This document shows positions 8,809 through 11,075 of a DNA stretch of 11,075 nt, piece by piece; position 1 is the first letter of the stretch, and the number at the start of each line of letters is the position of its first letter. Source of the stretch: Brachionus plicatilis (lineage: Eukaryota; Rotifera; Eurotatoria; Ploima; Brachionidae); the NCBI GenBank assembly GCA_010279815.1, contig QEOQ01000707.1:787844-798918 (forward strand), read 5' to 3'. A model generated the notes under the pieces. The model worked only from the letters and a program-made list of their open reading frames with translations, was not told the DNA's origin and did not search any database. Both the position numbers and the translations under genes were made by a program.

Positions 8809-11052
8809 ATGAAAATTTTAATTGTCATTTTAGGGCTAATTTCGACAGGAATCGAATCAGTCAAAATAAAAAATCAACTAGAAATAATCACACACAAACA
8901 CCATCACTCTATCTACAAACTGTCATACATTTTGAAAAATGGCCACAATCTCGAAGTGTCCCAAATGGGTGTTAAGAATCTAGAAATAGAGCCTCATGAT
9001 AATTGGGTGGCGAAAGGATTTTTTGATGGCGACAATTACAACTACACAGGGTTTCATTCTAAATCAGCCAAGATAAAATAAACTTTTTTTTCTCATAATA
9101 GATGGTCGGTGCTTGAGATAGAGACTAATGAACAGGCAAGTGATTATGAGCAAGCTTTCTCAGCCGGGTTCCTCGAAGGAAAATTGACCAAAAAGCTAAT
9201 TTCTCTGCATTTAATGAACACTGTGGGAGATTTTTGTTCAGACACAAGCACTAGAATATGTTCAAAATTGATAAATTTTTTGACCAACAATTTCCAATGG
9301 ATAAATGAACAAATTGAGCAGAATCCGAACGATCCATATTGGCATCATGTAAATTTAGTCTTTGCCCAGTTTTACGGTCTCTATCACGGATACTACAATT
9401 TGACTGTTGATCTTAAAAATAGTCCCAATGTTTTCAAATCCATGATCACCGATATTAAACCTTATCTGAACTTATTGTGAGCATAGAATAATTTTTTCTT
9501 AAAATTTTTTGTTTAATTTTTTGTTAAAATTTTATTTTATTTTTTTTAGAGCACTTCAGCTTAATGGAGACATAAGTGAATTATTTGCTTCTTTTTCTCA
9601 AGTATCTGATCCATTCATGGCCGGATCATGCTCTGCACTTATCAAAGTTTGCTTTTAAACAAAACGAGAACTAAATTTATTAAAAAAAAAAAAAAATTAA
9701 GCTTTTGGATAAAGAACTCTTAGTGTCACATGTAACTTGGGGTCCTTATGAAGTTATGTTTAAATTGAGCAAGCATTTTAAGCTTAATTATCACCTAAGC
9801 AATAAATTTGGTTCGTTTTTTCTTTAGTTAGTTTTAATGTTTGGCAAATTTTTAAGCTTTTACCAAATAATCAGGAAATTTTTGTAAGTCACGTGACCTG
9901 GACCGAATATGAGTCTATGCTTCGAATAGCTAAGAATTACAAATTCAATTATCACTTGAACAATTTGGGTAAAATGCTTAGAAATTTTTGAAAAATTTAA
10001 TTTTTTTTTTATTAAAGATTCAAGTGTTATTCCGGGCTCGGAAATAGCGTTCACTTCATATCCCGGCATATTGGCATCAATCGATGATTTTTATGTCTTG
10101 AAAACCAACATGGTTGTAATGGAGACCACCATTGGTAACTCGAATGTAGATTTGTGGAAATATGTCACTACAGATTCGATTTTGTACTGGGTCAGGGTCA
10201 TGCTTGCCAATCGTTTATCTTTCACCGGAGTCGATTGGGCAAAGTGGTTTTCGTTGCACAATTCCGGAACGTAATCAAAAAGACAAAGATAAATAAGTAA
10301 AAAAAATTAAAATTAATTTATATTTTATTCAAGATATAACAATGAGTGGATGATTGTTGATTATAAGCTATTTTATCCCGGTGAACCATTAAGACAAAAT
10401 TTGTTCATTGTTCTTGAACAAATACCGGGCCAGGTTAAGTGGGAGGACAAGACCGAAACTTTGGCAAGTCAATCTTACTGGTCAAGCTACAATTTAGCGT
10501 AAAAATAAATTATTTTAAAAAGTTTTTTGATTTAAAATTAAAATTGTTCTTTTTTCAAGCTCTTATCCGGAAATCTATAACATTAGTGGAACATTTGATG
10601 CCTATGTTAAGTACGGCGATTTTTTTTCATACCAACATTCACCGAGGGCTAACATTTTTAGACGGGATCATTCAAAAGTCACTGATATGGAATCTATGAT
10701 TAGATTAATGCGCTATAATAACTATACCAAGGAACCATTTTCCAAATGTGAGTGTAATCCTCCATACACAGGTGAGAACACAATTTCGGCTCGATCGGAC
10801 TTAAATCCGGCCAGTGGCATGTATCCATTTGATGCATTGGGTCATAGAGATCATGGTGCTACTGATATGAAGGTAACATCTTTTAAAATGGCAAGAGAAA
10901 TGGAATTTATTGGCATAAGTGGGCCAACTCATGATGATGAGGATGTGCCTCCCTTTGAATGGAATAAGGCTGATTTTGGAAATACTACCAACCATTTCGG
11001 ACACCCGGAAAAATGGGAATTTAAGCCTTATCATTTTGTTTGGAAGTTTTAA
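8809..11052 (+). CDS. PLBD2: Phospholipase B-like protein, PLBD2 type, with alternative exon 4
   Basis: Predicted lysosomal or secreted N-terminal-nucleophile hydrolase of the phospholipase B-like/LAMA family. Exons: 8809-9050, 9102-9476, 9550-9646, then 4A 9702-9810 or 4B 9857-9968, then 10018-10270, 10334-10498, 10560-11052. Phases agree; the protein is 577 aa with 4A or 578 with 4B, close to the usual 550-590. Residues 1-17 form a signal peptide. The nucleophile is Cys233 in GSCSALIK, where family precursors are cut just before the Cys; vertebrate members I recall have GHC. Exon 4 supplies SHVTW. Later come SYPGILASIDDFY, TTIGN, NSGTYNNEWMIVDYK, PRANIFRRD, the CECNPP cysteines and ENTISARSDLNPASGMYPF, the last pointing to PLBD2 rather than PLBD1. 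The enzymatic substrate is inferred from the family only. Confidence 0.93.
9702..9810 (+). other. PLBD2: PLBD2 alternative exon 4A
   Basis: 109 nt, phase 0 start and phase 1 end, encoding 36 residues plus one base: LLDKELLVSHVTWGPYEVMF and on to NYHLSNKF. It keeps the SHVTW block but departs from the usual family pattern after it (GPYEVMFKLSKHF). It is also two residues shorter than 4B between the catalytic Cys and the His. The acceptor is preceded by a long A run rather than pyrimidines and the donor is GTTCGT, so both splice sites look weaker than those of 4B. Confidence 0.85.
9857..9968 (+). other. PLBD2: PLBD2 alternative exon 4B
   Basis: 112 nt, phase 0 start and phase 1 end, encoding 37 residues plus one base: LLPNNQEIFVSHVTW then TEYESMLRIAKNYKFNYHLN. 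It matches the family pattern I recall (LLPG...FVSHxTW..Y..MLRI.K.Y) more closely than 4A, so it is probably the ancestral form. The donor GTAAAA and T-rich acceptor look stronger. The 46-nt gap to 4A has GT and AG ends, but splicing 4A to 4B would shift frame and hit TAA after four codons. Confidence 0.88.
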
Positions 11053-11075
11053 TTATCTATATCTGATTCAATTAT

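Noticed and set aside
9860..11034. Minus-strand open frames opposite PLBD2 exons
   Set aside because: Shadows of the coding strand, as the + strand matches the family across all exons.
1..11075. CRISPR arrays, bacterial promoters, ribosome binding sites or rRNA genes
   Set aside because: None seen, and the spliced gene structure shows the DNA is eukaryotic.

Overview
The window looks like a very AT-rich invertebrate (animal) nuclear genome. Two intron-containing genes lie on the + strand and code for proteins with clear animal-type architecture: an LSD1/KDM1A-type histone lysine demethylase with a tower domain, and a lysosomal phospholipase B-like protein of the PLBD2 type. Both are cut by very short GT-AG introns, almost all 45-73 bp, and 11 of 18 acceptors end in AAG rather than CAG or TAG. 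I cannot name the species from the sequence.

Layout. Positions 1-2472 are gene-poor AT-rich DNA bounded by a near-perfect inverted repeat of about 146-165 bp, and each arm carries the same short open reading frame tail. Positions about 2510-2905 are an abrupt GC-rich island holding two copies of a 35-bp motif, probably a retroelement remnant. A 29-bp exact inverted repeat links this island to a small open stretch at 3139-3273. Positions 3542-6520 are the KDM1A-like gene, reconstructed as 12 exons (777 aa). Positions 6521-8808 are intergenic and hold poly(A) signals, a 401-bp foldback repeat and a core-promoter-like palindrome. Positions 8809-11052 are the PLBD2-like gene.

Main discovery candidate. 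The PLBD2-like gene carries two tandem, diverged, both intact copies of the exon that follows the catalytic cysteine (9702-9810 and 9857-9968). Both start in phase 0 and end in phase 1, so either one alone keeps the frame, while joining both brings an immediate stop. This is the signature of mutually exclusive alternative exons, here swapping a piece that carries a conserved active-site His and Trp.

The two genes have no obvious functional link: one protein acts on chromatin in the nucleus, the other is predicted to act in the lysosome or be secreted. All exon models come from reading frames, splice dinucleotides and remembered family sequences, not from transcripts.
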